In this document: positions 1-8,914 of the stretch, in pieces
How the letters are laid out: every line of letters starts with the position of its first letter
How positions within the stretch are numbered: the stretch's first letter is position 1
Assembly (NCBI GenBank): GCA_900472175.1
Contig: UCHD01000001.1
Coordinates: 1 to 64,000, forward strand
Origin: Hyphomicrobiales bacterium
GTDB lineage: Bacteria; Pseudomonadota; Alphaproteobacteria; Rhizobiales; Rhizobiaceae
Direction: 5' to 3'
DNA: 64,000 nt
Notes under the pieces: generated by a model
The model's database searches: none
What the model saw: the letters and a program-made list of their open reading frames with translations, nothing else
What the model was told of the DNA's origin: nothing
Translations under genes and position numbers: made by a program

Positions 1-828
1 TACTGGTCGATCGCAACGACCATGAAGTCGGACAACAAGGCTCTCTCCACGGTTCAGGACGCTCTCGGTCTCGGCGCTGCCAAGACAGACACTGCCTATA
101 CCGGTTTGAACGCCGCTATCGACGTCGTTTCGGAAATCAAGGCCAAGCTGGTTGCCGCTCGCGAGCCAGGCGTTGACAAGTTGAAGATCAACAAGGAACT
201 GACGGAACTCAAGAACCAGCTGGTTTCGACGGCACAGTCGGCTTCCTTCTCCGGTGAAAACTGGCTCTACAACGACTCGACCGCTGCCCTCGGCACCAAG
301 GAAATGGTCGGCTCGTTCACCCGTGACGCTTCCGGCAATGTTGCGGTCGGCGTTCTGAAGTTCGATGCCTCGACATCGGTTCTGGTCGACACCAAGAACG
401 CTGCGAACGGCCAGCTGACCAAGGACATCCAGGTCACCCAGCCGAGCGGTACGACGACGACGACTGCCAACTACCGCTTGGTCAGCACCGCTGGTGCAAC
501 CGGTGCGACGGGCACAGTCATCGAACTGACGGCATCGACCAGCGATGACAACATCGAAGGCATGATCAGTGCCGTCGACAAAATGCTCGGCAGCCTCACG
601 GATGCCGCTGCTACCCTCGGCGCCACCAACACCCGCATCCGTATGCAGGACGACTTCATGGCCGATCTGATGGACGTGATCGACAAGGGCGTCGGCCGTC
701 TCGTCGACGCGGACATGAACGAAGAGTCGACTCGCCTCAAGGCTCTGCAGACACAGCAGCAGCTCGGCATCCAGTCGCTCTCGATCGCCAATTCCAACTC
801 GGAAAACATCCTCTCGCTGTTCCGTTAA
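1..828 (+). CDS. Flagellin, 5'-truncated by window edge
   Basis: Structural subunit of the flagellar filament, exported by the flagellar type III system. The frame is open from base 1, so the N-terminus lies outside the window and 275 codons are visible. The sequence begins inside the conserved N-terminal helix and ends with the conserved C-terminal helix (DKGVGRLVDADMNEESTRLK, then QQQLGIQ and SENILSLFR), so only the start is missing. The variable centre is short, as in other rhizobial flagellins. It is a close paralogue of the flagellin starting at 1160, with near-identical ends and a divergent middle. A strong hairpin terminator follows. Which fla number it is cannot be told from sequence alone. 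Confidence 0.95.
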   Translation, partial: YWSIATTMKSDNKALSTVQDALGLGAAKTDTAYTGLNAAIDVVSEIKAKLVAAREPGVDKLKINKELTELKNQLVSTAQSASFSGENWLYNDSTAALGTKEMVGSFTRDASGNVAVGVLKFDASTSVLVDTKNAANGQLTKDIQVTQPSGTTTTTANYRLVSTAGATGATGTVIELTASTSDDNIEGMISAVDKMLGSLTDAAATLGATNTRIRMQDDFMADLMDVIDKGVGRLVDADMNEESTRLKALQTQQQLGIQSLSIANSNSENILSLFR

Positions 829-886
829 TCGGAATAAGCAGAAGATAGCGGCGCGAAGGTAGTCTCGCTCCTCCGAATATTCTACG

Positions 887-915
887 AGCCGCGTCCCGCA
901 AGGGGCGCGGCTTTT
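887..915 (+). terminator. Rho-independent terminator of first flagellin
   Basis: GCCGCGTCCC (888-897) pairs with GGGGCGCGGC (902-911) with one G-T pair across a GCAA tetraloop, and is followed by TTTT. It lies 60 bases after the flagellin stop, so the two flagellins probably have separate transcripts. Confidence 0.85.
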
Positions 916-1159
916 CTCTGGTTGTCTGTTCGGTGTCGCTGCCGTTAAAGAAATAGAAAATGACCTTAATTTTTGTTCATTTTGATTACTGACTTGCTAA
1001 CCTGCTTAACGATTTGTTAACCATGTGATTGTTAAGTGTTCGTTAAGAGCGATAGGCTGTTCCTGGGCTAAACATGGGGCAGTTTGCATGACGCTGGTCC
1101 CGTCGCTACCGGTTATCGATCCGGAATGTTCCGTTTAATTTCGAACTGGGGCAATGACC
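916..1159 (+). promoter_or_regulatory. Promoter/leader region of second flagellin
   Basis: AT-rich non-coding stretch between the terminator and the second flagellin. It contains three close GTTAA-type repeats (TTGTTAA at 1014 and 1029, TCGTTAA at 1040). No -10/-35 pair can be assigned with confidence. A purine stretch TGGGG ends 8 bases before the ATG at 1160 but only 2 bases before the upstream ATG at 1154, which favours 1160 as the start. Confidence 0.45.
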
Positions 1160-2128
1160 ATGACCAGCATTTTGACCAATTCCGCCGCTATGGCGGCTCT
1201 CCAGACATTGCGTTCGATCAACACGAACATGGAAGAAGTGCAGAACCGCATTTCTTCGGGCTACCGCGTCGAAACCGCAGCCGACAACGCCGCATACTGG
1301 TCAATTGCGACCACCATGCGTTCGGATAACGCCGCCCTCTCGACCGTTCAGGACGCGCTCGGGCTGGGCGCTGCGAAGGTTGACACGTCCTATGCCGGCA
1401 TGAGTTCCGCGATCGACGTCGTGTCCGAAATCAAGGCCAAGCTGGTCGCAGCACGCGAACCCGGCGTGGACAAGACGAAGATCAACAAGGAGCTGACGGA
1501 ACTCAAGAACCAGCTGGCATCCGCAGCCGAATCCGCTTCGTTCTCGGGCGAGAACTGGCTGTACAATGACAGCACGACGCCGGCAGGGACCAAGTCCATC
1601 GTGGCATCCTTCAACCGGTCGACGAACGGTACGGTATCGGTCTCGACACTGGACTACAATACGGCTGCTTCGATCCTGATTGATACCAAGGATGCCACCA
1701 AAGGTCAGTTGACCAAGGCTGTTGGAGTTACCCAGCCAAACGGCACCACAACTGCAACTGCAACATATCACCTGATCGCGGTCGCCGGTGGTACCGCACC
1801 TTCAGGCTCGGACCTCGTCGAGCTGACGTCCAGCACCAGCTATGATGATATCGAAGGCATGATTAAAGCTGTCGATGCCATTCTCAGCAACCTGACCGAT
1901 TCCGCCTCGACGCTCGGGGCGATCACCAGCCGCATCGATATGCAGGAAAACTTTGTCGCCAACCTGATGGATGTGATCGACAAGGGCGTCGGCCGCCTGG
2001 TCGATGCCGACATGAACGAGGAATCGACCCGCCTCAAGGCGCTGCAGACGCAGCAGCAGCTCGGTATCCAGGCGCTTTCGATCGCCAATACGAACTCCGA
2101 AAACATCTTGCGCCTGTTCCAGCAATAA
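1160..2128 (+). CDS. Flagellin
   Basis: Filament subunit of 322 residues. It starts MTSILTNSAAMAALQTLRSI, the usual rhizobial flagellin N-terminus, which supports the ATG at 1160 over the in-frame ATG at 1154. The N-terminal helix domain (about 1-140) and C-terminal helix domain (about 240-322) are conserved, and the middle is short and variable. It is a tandem paralogue of the flagellin at 1-828. Rhizobia usually carry three to six flagellin copies that assemble into a complex filament. Translation is expected to involve FlbT and secretion FlaF, both encoded at 12719-13512. Confidence 0.95.
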   Translation: MTSILTNSAAMAALQTLRSINTNMEEVQNRISSGYRVETAADNAAYWSIATTMRSDNAALSTVQDALGLGAAKVDTSYAGMSSAIDVVSEIKAKLVAAREPGVDKTKINKELTELKNQLASAAESASFSGENWLYNDSTTPAGTKSIVASFNRSTNGTVSVSTLDYNTAASILIDTKDATKGQLTKAVGVTQPNGTTTATATYHLIAVAGGTAPSGSDLVELTSSTSYDDIEGMIKAVDAILSNLTDSASTLGAITSRIDMQENFVANLMDVIDKGVGRLVDADMNEESTRLKALQTQQQLGIQALSIANTNSENILRLFQQ

Positions 2129-2635
2129 GCGCGGGCGCGCCGGACCGGCGGGCATGAAACCGGTTCGGGCATCCCTGTCGCGGTCCCTCCCATTCGGGGC
2201 CGCGCACTCTTTTCCGCCAAGCCGCGGTCATCGGCAGGTGGAAACGGTTGGACCGCGCTCATTGCCCAGGCGCGGTCCAACACTTCTACCGGTCCTATTG
2301 GCGGAGACTTCCCACCAGGACCGGATATCTCCGTGACCTACATTTTCGCACAAGTTTGACCGGATAATCTCCAACCGCAGCCATCTTCATCCGGGTTGCC
2401 GGCCAACATGATTGTTGTGCTGCCGTTGTATGCTGCCTGTGCTGCCGGTCGTCCCGGCGCGGGGCTGGTACGGATTGAAAATGTTCGGGCCGTGCGGCAC
2501 TCCCGCTCCGCAGGGTCCTGAGGGAGACATTCCGGAAGTGTCACAGTCTTATGTTTTCAGGCTTGTTAGCCCAGTGGCGTCCGCGATCGAACGGACGGCC
2601 GGTTTGACCGTGGCCCGGGTTGCTGGAGGTCGCGG
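2129..2635 (+). other. Intergenic region with two strong inverted repeats
   Basis: No convincing gene in about 500 bases. Two perfect inverted repeats lie in the middle: GTTGGACCGCGC (2247-2258) with GCGCGGTCCAAC (2270-2281), and CCGGTCCT (2289-2296) with AGGACCGG (2317-2324). Neither is followed by a T run. They may end the flagellin transcript, act as RNA structure, or be a regulator target. The next gene has its own clear Shine-Dalgarno, so a promoter for the mot operon probably lies in the right half. Confidence 0.5.
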
Positions 2636-3292
2636 ATGAGCGCGTCCATTTCCCGCTACCTCAAGGATTTCAGCACCCCGAAAGTCGAGTTGTCCCTGGT
2701 TCCTCCGCAGTATTTTCCGGATCTGGACGACGACTTTCCGGCCAACGGTACGTTTGCCATGAAGCCGCAGGTTCAGCCGCAAGTCGATATAGACGCCGAG
2801 CGCCGCGACGCGTTTGCAAAAGGCCGCCTTGAAGCGGAAACCGAGCAGCGTGCCCTGCACGAGGCCGAGATTGCCGCGTTGAACGCGCGCCACGCAGCCG
2901 AGCTCGAGGCGATGCGCGTCCGCTGTGACAACGAAACTGCCGCGATGGTCTATGACCGCTTTTCAGACATGGGCTCACAGCTCGTCACCATGCTGTCCGA
3001 CCAGACGGCCCGGGTACTGGCACCTGTCATGAACGACGTGCTGTTGCAGAAATCCATCGCAGATCTCGCCCGGATGATCACGCTTTCGGTCGGCTCCGGT
3101 GAGGGTGCCAAGATCGTCGTGAAGGGTCCCTTAGCGCTCTTCGAGGCGCTGAAGCAGCACCTCGATGATGAAACCCTGATTTTCCGCCATCAGGAATCCG
3201 ACGATGTCGACCTTTCGGTCGAGTTCGGTGATTCGATCCTGGTGACACGCATGGCCGCTTGGGCCGATACCGTTGGCAAGGTGCTGGCATGA
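2636..3292 (+). CDS. FliH-like protein upstream of motB (putative)
   Basis: 218 residues with no name I can assign surely. An N-terminal low-complexity part (1-55) is followed by a charged, Ala/Glu/Arg-rich helix that is probably a coiled coil (about 55-105), then a compact C-terminal domain with KIVVKGPLALFEALKQ and an Asp-rich strand. This is the layout of FliH/YscL proteins, which hold the FliI ATPase at the export gate. I saw no other fliH candidate in this flagellar cluster. GGAGG lies 6 bases before the ATG, and the stop overlaps the motB start (ATGA), so it is co-translated with motB. The FliH assignment is inference from architecture and location; a motB-linked gene of other function is possible. 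Confidence 0.6.
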   Translation: MSASISRYLKDFSTPKVELSLVPPQYFPDLDDDFPANGTFAMKPQVQPQVDIDAERRDAFAKGRLEAETEQRALHEAEIAALNARHAAELEAMRVRCDNETAAMVYDRFSDMGSQLVTMLSDQTARVLAPVMNDVLLQKSIADLARMITLSVGSGEGAKIVVKGPLALFEALKQHLDDETLIFRHQESDDVDLSVEFGDSILVTRMAAWADTVGKVLA

Positions 3293-4509
3293 GCGAGAAT
3301 GAAGGCCACCACCACGGCAAGAATGAAATTATCATCATCAAGCGTCATGGCGGTGGTCATGACGGGCATCACGGTGGCGCCTGGAAAATTGCCTATGCCG
3401 ACTTCATGACCGCGATGATGGCCTTTTTTCTCGTCATGTGGCTGATCAACGCGGCCAATCCACAGACGAAGGCTGCGCTTGCCTCCTATTTCAACCCGGT
3501 ACAGCTGGCCGATTCAAAACCGTCCGAAAAGGGCATCAAGCAGCCGGCCAAGGATGCCAAGGGTGAAGAAAGCCAAATGAAGTCGAAGGTCGACGGCGCA
3601 GAGACCAAGACGGGCGGCTCGGCGAAGAGCGGCGACGACATGACCGCGACGTCCGGCGAGGAAACCCAGTATTCGGACGCCGACTTCTTCGAAAACCCTT
3701 ACTCGGTGATGTCCGAAATCGTCAATGAAGTCGGCCGCAACGCCAATATCAGCGCCAAGGGCGACGGTGGCGCATCGACGTCCGGACCCGCGACGGGCGC
3801 CGACGGCGGCGAAGCCTATCGCGATCCGTTTGACCCGGACTTCTGGACGAAGCAGGTCGAGCTGCAGAACGCCGAAAAGGCCGGGGACAGCCTCGAAGCC
3901 AAGGCCGGCAACGGTCCGTCGGATGCTTCAAAGGAAACTATCGTGGCTTCCGCGGAACAGTCCGAAGCAGCCAAGAAGGATGCGGACAAAAGTGCAATTA
4001 ACATGCTCGCCGCTGCTGAGAACAGCACGCCGGTCAAGGCTGACGACAATGCCGCCAAGGCGCTGAAAGCCGAGATCGAGAAGGAAATCGGCGGCTCCGC
4101 CGGCAAACTAGCTGAAGGGCTGCTGGTCACACCGACCGAAGGCGGGCTTCTGGTGACGATCAGCGAACAGGCCGATACGCCCATGTTCGGGCTCGGATCG
4201 GCTGTGCCTGAAAAGGATATGGTCATTGCCATGGAAAAGATCGGCAAGCTTCTATCGGCCCGCAGCGGCGCTATCGCCATTCGCGGCCATACCGACGGGC
4301 GGCCGTTCAAAAAGGGTGCCTATGACAATTGGCGCCTGTCGTCCGATCGCGCCCAGAGTGCCTATTACATGCTCATTCGCGGCGGTCTGGCCGAAAGCCG
4401 CGTCAGCCAGATCAGCGGGTTTGCCGACAAGCGTCTGCAAGACCCGAAAGATCCGCTGGCGCCGGTCAACCGTCGCATCGAAATTCTGCTGCAGACGAAC
4501 CAGGGCTGA
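3289..4509 (+). CDS. motB: Flagellar motor stator protein MotB
   Basis: Peptidoglycan-anchoring half of the proton-driven stator, partner of MotA (not in this window). 406 residues. A His-rich cytoplasmic start is followed by the single membrane helix, with the conserved proton-binding Asp38 in YADFMTAMMAFFLVMWLIN. A long Lys/Ala/Glu-rich periplasmic linker (about 65-260) precedes the OmpA-like peptidoglycan-binding domain with IRGHTDGRPF. The long linker is a rhizobial feature and probably binds MotC. The ATG at 3289 overlaps the preceding stop and gives the usual MSENEG start; the in-frame ATG at 3259 lies inside the upstream gene and is rejected. Confidence 0.95.
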   Translation: MSENEGHHHGKNEIIIIKRHGGGHDGHHGGAWKIAYADFMTAMMAFFLVMWLINAANPQTKAALASYFNPVQLADSKPSEKGIKQPAKDAKGEESQMKSKVDGAETKTGGSAKSGDDMTATSGEETQYSDADFFENPYSVMSEIVNEVGRNANISAKGDGGASTSGPATGADGGEAYRDPFDPDFWTKQVELQNAEKAGDSLEAKAGNGPSDASKETIVASAEQSEAAKKDADKSAINMLAAAENSTPVKADDNAAKALKAEIEKEIGGSAGKLAEGLLVTPTEGGLLVTISEQADTPMFGLGSAVPEKDMVIAMEKIGKLLSARSGAIAIRGHTDGRPFKKGAYDNWRLSSDRAQSAYYMLIRGGLAESRVSQISGFADKRLQDPKDPLAPVNRRIEILLQTNQG

Positions 4510-5828
4510 TGGCAATGTTGAAGGCGATCCGCACCCTCCTTCTTTGCGCCTGTGCCGTTGGGGCGATCCCGGTGGCGGCCGCGCATGCGCAAGGCCCAGA
4601 GGATCTGCCGCCCTACAAGATGCTGCGCTCCCTGCAGGCGATCCAGGATGCCATCGTGCTTGGTGATCATTCCGCAACCGAAATGCAGCGCTTCATGCTG
4701 GCTGCGATCGACAAGCGGCTGCGGGAGTCCGATCCCAAGGTCTTCGACGATCCGCGCAATGTCGATGCGGCTTTCATCTATGCGATGAGCGGCGGCAACC
4801 CGGAAACGCTATCTTATCTCGCCAATCATGACATCGAAGGTCATTTCGATAGCCGCGTGGTCGACGCGCTGACGCACTATCTGGCGGGCAAGGGCGGGCT
4901 GATGGTCGAAGGCCTGGCGAAGGCCGCTCCGGAATACCGGAACTCGCGGGTCGGGCCATATCTCTACCTTGTCCTCGGCAACGGGATCGGGCAGGAGAGC
5001 CCTGCAAAATCGCTGGAATACTACGATTGGGCGCGTTTGACGGCACCGGGGACCAATATAGAAGAGGCGGCGTTGCGGCGTTCGATCGCGCTGGCGACCC
5101 GTGGGGGCATGCCGGACAAGGGTTTTGCCTATTCGCTCTCCTATGCCAGGCGTTTTCTGACATCGCCTTACGCCAGCCAGTTTGCCGATGTCTTCGTCGA
5201 ACTGGCCGTGGCCAATTACAACGAGAAGACGGAAGTCAAAATCCAGGAGATTCTTGGCTTCATGGACAGGCCACGGCAGCGCGAGGTTTATCTGCGCATC
5301 GCCCGCCGCGCAGCCATCGGCGGTCTTCAGGAGTTGGCGACGCTTGCCTCGGCCCGAGCCGAAGATCTTTCCGATGTGGCGGATGCCGGGCCGAAGGCCC
5401 TGGCAAACCTCTATTCCGGGCTTGCCGGTGTCCCTTCCAAGGGCATTCTCGAAGCCGTCAAGGATATCAATGCAATACCCGAAGCGGAGCTGTCGCCCAG
5501 GGATCGCGCCTTGCGGCAGGCCGCAACCGTCATCGCGGAGGAAGTGCTGCGCGCGCCCGACCCGGAAAGCTTGACGCAAGCAATTGTTCCTAGTGTCAAA
5601 TCCGACATGACTATCGGGGAGAACGGACCAGCGACCGGCAGCGGCGAAAGCCCATTTGCAACACCGGCGTCGGAGGTGGCCTTGAAGGCTGCGCAACCGG
5701 ACGCGGTTAAGCAGGAGGCCTCGCTGGAACAAGGTCCTGCTGATCCGGTTCACGATGCGTTTCTGAGCGCGGGGCGCTCGAAGCTCGACGCGATCGATTC
5801 TCTCCTGAAGGGGGAAGGCCAACAATGA
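4509..5828 (+). CDS. motC: Periplasmic motility protein MotC
   Basis: 439 residues with a signal peptide (hydrophobic LLLCACAVGAIPVAAAHAQ). The mature part is helical with TPR/Sel1-like character. In S. meliloti MotC is a periplasmic protein that interacts with the periplasmic part of MotB and is required for rotation. The start is the ATG that shares one base with the motB stop (TGATG); a longer in-frame start within motB would lose the signal peptide. It overlaps fliK by ATGA, so motB-motC-fliK are translationally coupled. The C-terminal 100 residues are low-complexity and may be a flexible tail. Confidence 0.9.
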   Translation: MAMLKAIRTLLLCACAVGAIPVAAAHAQGPEDLPPYKMLRSLQAIQDAIVLGDHSATEMQRFMLAAIDKRLRESDPKVFDDPRNVDAAFIYAMSGGNPETLSYLANHDIEGHFDSRVVDALTHYLAGKGGLMVEGLAKAAPEYRNSRVGPYLYLVLGNGIGQESPAKSLEYYDWARLTAPGTNIEEAALRRSIALATRGGMPDKGFAYSLSYARRFLTSPYASQFADVFVELAVANYNEKTEVKIQEILGFMDRPRQREVYLRIARRAAIGGLQELATLASARAEDLSDVADAGPKALANLYSGLAGVPSKGILEAVKDINAIPEAELSPRDRALRQAATVIAEEVLRAPDPESLTQAIVPSVKSDMTIGENGPATGSGESPFATPASEVALKAAQPDAVKQEASLEQGPADPVHDAFLSAGRSKLDAIDSLLKGEGQQ

Positions 5829-7357
5829 CATTCGTAGACGATAACCTGACGGGAGTAAGATCGGGCAAGGCCGGAGCCAAGCCTGCGGGCAAGTCGCAGG
5901 ATATGGACGCGCAGCAGAAGTCAGCCTTTGAAAACGCCTTTGCCGATGCCGGTAAGAAAAAGCAGCCGGTGGTGTCGATCGGTGCGAAACCGGCCGTTGA
6001 CGGCAATGTCGCACCGAACCTCAAATTGACTGCGGCAGAGGCGCTCGCCGCGGCATCCCGGGACGGCAGTATTGAGACCCCGGACCCTGACGCGATCGGC
6101 CTTCCGTCACTGCTGGATCATGCAACGAAGAACGATGGCTTCATGAAACCCTCACTCGGCTCCGCAGATCCTCACGTCATGGGCAAGATGCTACAGGGAC
6201 AAGGAACTTTAGCCGCTGCAAAGGGCGATCGCCCGGAAAAATTCTCGCTGTTGCAGGCCAGTTTCGCCGGGGTTGGCGAAGACGCCGGCAAGGCCGTCGA
6301 TGGGCATGTCAGCGAGAAAATCGCCGATATGATGAAGAACGCCGAGGCAAGCGCCAGCGAGAGCACCGCCAAAACCGGTAAGCCCGATGATATGTTGGCG
6401 GGTACCGCGCAGGACGAAGCGGCGGACGCGGTAAGCGGCGATGTCAGTCAATTGCTCAACCTCCTGGATGCAACACAGAAACCGCTTGCCGCCGGCTCGC
6501 CAGCTCAGACCGGAGCGACGCCGGGAATGTCCGAGTTCCAGGCGCTCGCCGAACGCGCCGGCAAGGCAAAGCCAGCCGGGAAGGATGGAGCCAAGGCGGA
6601 CGGGCAGATGGCGGGCGATGCGAACGCTGTCAAGAATGCCACTGAGGCGGGTTCCGATCAGGTGTTCCGCTTTGCGCGCGCCGACGGCAAGGGACAAGCG
6701 GTGTCCATGAGCCTGGCGTCCGACGGAGATAAAGCTGTCGCCAAGAACGAGGCGTCTGCGGCCACGGCCAAGGCTGAAACGGTTACCGTTCTGGAAGCGC
6801 GCCGTTATCTCGGCCTTGCTCCGGCCAGCAATGCGGCGGCCGTGACCAGCCAGATCGCCAGCAATCCGGAATGGGCGCGGGCGCTTCAGCCAGGTACCGC
6901 CGCCGATCAGACGCCGTTGACGCAGGCGTCTACCGGCAAGGTTCTCAACACTCTGAAGATCCAGATGCACCCGATCGATCTTGGCATGGTCACGGCGACG
7001 CTCAGGCTCAAGGACGACGAGTTGCAAGTCGAGATCAAGGTTGAGACCGGCGATGCCTTCCGGCAGTTGAGCGACGATCAGACTGCGATGGTCCGGGCCT
7101 TGCGTGCGCAGGGCTTCGCCGTCGATCAGGTCAACATCGTTTTCAATGCTTCGGACACCTCCAGCAACAGCGCGCAGCAGCAGGCACAGCCTCAGGCGGG
7201 CCAGCAGGGCCGCGAGGCAGCCGGGGATGGCTCCAGAGGGCAGCGCAATGACAATGGCGGTCAGGAACAAGGCCGTGGAAGGTGGACGGGCAATGAAGGT
7301 ACGGGCGATGCGTCTTCTGGGGCTGACCTTAACCGCACTGGTGACGTCTACATGTAG
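5825..7357 (+). CDS. fliK: Flagellar hook-length control protein FliK (formerly MotD)
   Basis: 510 residues. The long N-terminal part is Ala/Lys/Asp-rich and disordered, as expected of the molecular ruler. The C-terminal substrate-switch domain is seen around residues 375-440 (LKIQMHPIDLGMVTATLRLK, then a short segment ending in QVNIVF). A Gln/Gly/Asn-rich tail follows. FliK sets hook length and switches export from hook to filament substrates through FlhB. In rhizobia this locus was first called motD. It overlaps motC at its start, and its last codons overlap the next gene in another frame. Confidence 0.9.
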   Translation: MTFVDDNLTGVRSGKAGAKPAGKSQDMDAQQKSAFENAFADAGKKKQPVVSIGAKPAVDGNVAPNLKLTAAEALAAASRDGSIETPDPDAIGLPSLLDHATKNDGFMKPSLGSADPHVMGKMLQGQGTLAAAKGDRPEKFSLLQASFAGVGEDAGKAVDGHVSEKIADMMKNAEASASESTAKTGKPDDMLAGTAQDEAADAVSGDVSQLLNLLDATQKPLAAGSPAQTGATPGMSEFQALAERAGKAKPAGKDGAKADGQMAGDANAVKNATEAGSDQVFRFARADGKGQAVSMSLASDGDKAVAKNEASAATAKAETVTVLEARRYLGLAPASNAAAVTSQIASNPEWARALQPGTAADQTPLTQASTGKVLNTLKIQMHPIDLGMVTATLRLKDDELQVEIKVETGDAFRQLSDDQTAMVRALRAQGFAVDQVNIVFNASDTSSNSAQQQAQPQAGQQGREAAGDGSRGQRNDNGGQEQGRGRWTGNEGTGDASSGADLNRTGDVYM

Positions 7358-7859
7358 CGCATTTGCAAGCGCCGGTGTCTGCGAAAGCGAGATCACGGCG
7401 GCGGCGGCGAAGTACCAGATACCGGCAGGCATCCTCTATTCCGTCGGCTTGACGGAGACCGGCCGGAAGGGATCGCTTCAGCCGTTTGCGATGAATATTG
7501 AAGGTAAGGCTTATTTTGAAAACAGCGCCGGAGAGGTTTTGCAGCGTTTCGCCGCAGCGCGGGCGCAGGGCGCCAAGCTGATCGATCTCGGTTGCATGCA
7601 GATCAATTACTATTTCCACGGCGAGAATTTCAGCTCGCCCGACGAGATGCTCAACCCGCGAAAGAATGTCGAATATGCGGCTCAGTTTCTCTCCAGGCTC
7701 CATGCCCGGCACGAAACTTGGACAATGGCCGTCGCCCGCTATCACGCCGGACCGAACAATGATCCAGCGCAGAAAAAATATGTCTGCCGGGTTATCGCCA
7801 ATCTGGTAGCAACGGGCTACGGAAAGTGGACGTCGAACGCATCGAATTTCTGTCAATAA
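7293..7859 (+). CDS. Lytic transglycosylase-like protein of the mot operon
   Basis: 188 residues with a signal peptide (about 1-27) and a SLT/lysozyme-like domain. The probable catalytic Glu55 lies in SVGLTETG, followed by the CMQINYYFH and RYHAG motifs of the family. It probably opens the peptidoglycan for the flagellar rod or loosens it for stator placement. It overlaps the end of fliK by 65 bases in another frame. ATG at 7293 follows GGTGGACGGG; ATG at 7308 would give a shorter signal peptide and is also possible. It corresponds in position to the S. meliloti gene between motD and rem. The enzymatic role is inferred. Confidence 0.8.
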   Translation: MKVRAMRLLGLTLTALVTSTCSAFASAGVCESEITAAAAKYQIPAGILYSVGLTETGRKGSLQPFAMNIEGKAYFENSAGEVLQRFAAARAQGAKLIDLGCMQINYYFHGENFSSPDEMLNPRKNVEYAAQFLSRLHARHETWTMAVARYHAGPNNDPAQKKYVCRVIANLVATGYGKWTSNASNFCQ

Positions 7860-8139
7860 TACAACTTAAAAATGAATTACGTATCGCTTTAATTCGCATC
7901 AGATGAATGCGGCGAGATTGCGTTGGAAAAATGGCTCAAGTGATTTCTTAATGTGACGTTAACGTTTCCACATGAATTTTAGTGCCGCGTTAACGCTATC
8001 CCACTACATCTAGATCAAATCGGCACACAAATCTTAATCTAGTATTAATTTCAGCCATTAACTTCCCATAGTTGTTCATGAATCCACCGATTCGTATCTC
8101 TTAACCATAGAGGCACCATACTGATTCGGAGGCGGACGA
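7860..8139 (+). promoter_or_regulatory. Intergenic region carrying the rem promoter
   Basis: 280 bases, clearly AT-rich compared with its neighbours, with several TTAA-rich words (GTTAACG twice near 7960-8000, CTTAACC near 8101). No ORF and no terminator with a T run was found. Presumably it holds the rem promoter. GGAGG at 8128-8132 is the rem ribosome binding site. Confidence 0.5.
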
Positions 8140-8811
8140 ATGATCGTAGTGGTTGATGAGCGTGAGCTCGTGAAAGACGGATATACTTCACTGTTCGGAC
8201 GGGAGGGCGTGCCCTCTCAGGGGTTCGATCCAAGCGAATTCGGTGATTGGGTTTCGAAGGCGGCCGATAGCGATATCGACGCGGTCGAGGCGTTCCTGAT
8301 CGGCCAGGGCGAAAGGGCGATGAGCCTTCCGCGCGCAATCCGGGATCGTTCCACGGCGCCGGTCATTGCAATCAGCGATACTCCTTCACTGGAAACGACG
8401 CTGGCGTTTTTCGACTGTGGCGTCGATGACGTTGTACGCAAGCCTGTTCATCCCCGCGAAATCCTGGCACGGGCTGCAGCAATCCGCCGCCGTCTGAAGG
8501 CACTGGTGAATTTCACCGATATCGGCCCGATCCGGGTATTCTCCGACGGCCGTGATCCGGAAGTCCAGGGCGAAGTTTTCGCCCTGCCGCGCCGCGAGCG
8601 CCGCATCCTCGAATACCTGGTCGCAAACCGCGGCCGCCGCGTTTCCAAGTCGCAGATCTTCAACGCGATCTACGGTATTTTCGACGAGGATGTCGAAGAG
8701 AACGTCGTCGAAAGCCATATCAGCAAGCTGCGCAAGAAACTGCGCAAGCGGCTGGGTTTTGACCCGATCGATTCCAAGCGTTTCCTTGGCTACTGCATCG
8801 ACTGGAGCTGA
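8140..8811 (+). CDS. rem: Motility transcriptional activator Rem
   Basis: 223-residue OmpR-type regulator: receiver-like domain (1-115) and winged-helix DNA-binding domain (about 125-222; [36 protein letters not shown]). In S. meliloti Rem activates middle and late flagellar and motility genes under VisNR control. The acidic pair (Asp6, Glu7) and the conserved Lys101 are present, but no Asp sits where the phosphoacceptor is expected (segment [12 protein letters not shown]). It therefore probably works without phosphorylation. No kinase gene is adjacent. A strong inverted repeat follows the gene. Confidence 0.93.
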   Translation: MIVVVDERELVKDGYTSLFGREGVPSQGFDPSEFGDWVSKAADSDIDAVEAFLIGQGERAMSLPRAIRDRSTAPVIAISDTPSLETTLAFFDCGVDDVVRKPVHPREILARAAAIRRRLKALVNFTDIGPIRVFSDGRDPEVQGEVFALPRRERRILEYLVANRGRRVSKSQIFNAIYGIFDEDVEENVVESHISKLRKKLRKRLGFDPIDSKRFLGYCIDWS

Positions 8812-8820
8812 CCCCGCAAT

Positions 8821-8851
8821 GGGGTCCCGGACGCACTGCATCCGGGACCCC
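8821..8851 (+). terminator. Strong hairpin after rem
   Basis: GGGGTCCCGGA (8821-8831) and TCCGGGACCCC (8841-8851) form a perfect 11-bp stem with a 9-base loop, 9 bases after the rem stop. No T run follows, so it may terminate weakly, stabilise the rem 3' end, or separate rem from flgE expression. Confidence 0.6.
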
Positions 8852-8914
8852 AAGACAGGTTCACGCAAGGCCCACCCCATAGTCTGCGCATAACGACGAA
8901 AACGAGGATCGGAC

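Noticed and set aside
1084-1329. Frame overlapping the start of the second flagellin
   Set aside because: Different frame inside the flagellin 5' end; no ribosome site and His/Arg-rich shadow composition.
4809-6014. Long open frame on the minus strand opposite motC/fliK
   Set aside because: GC-rich codon shadow: Arg/Pro/Gly-rich composition, no ribosome site, no family motif, and fully covered by strong genes. The same applies to long frames at 14975-16384 (-), 39776-41440 (+) and 47276-48550 (-).
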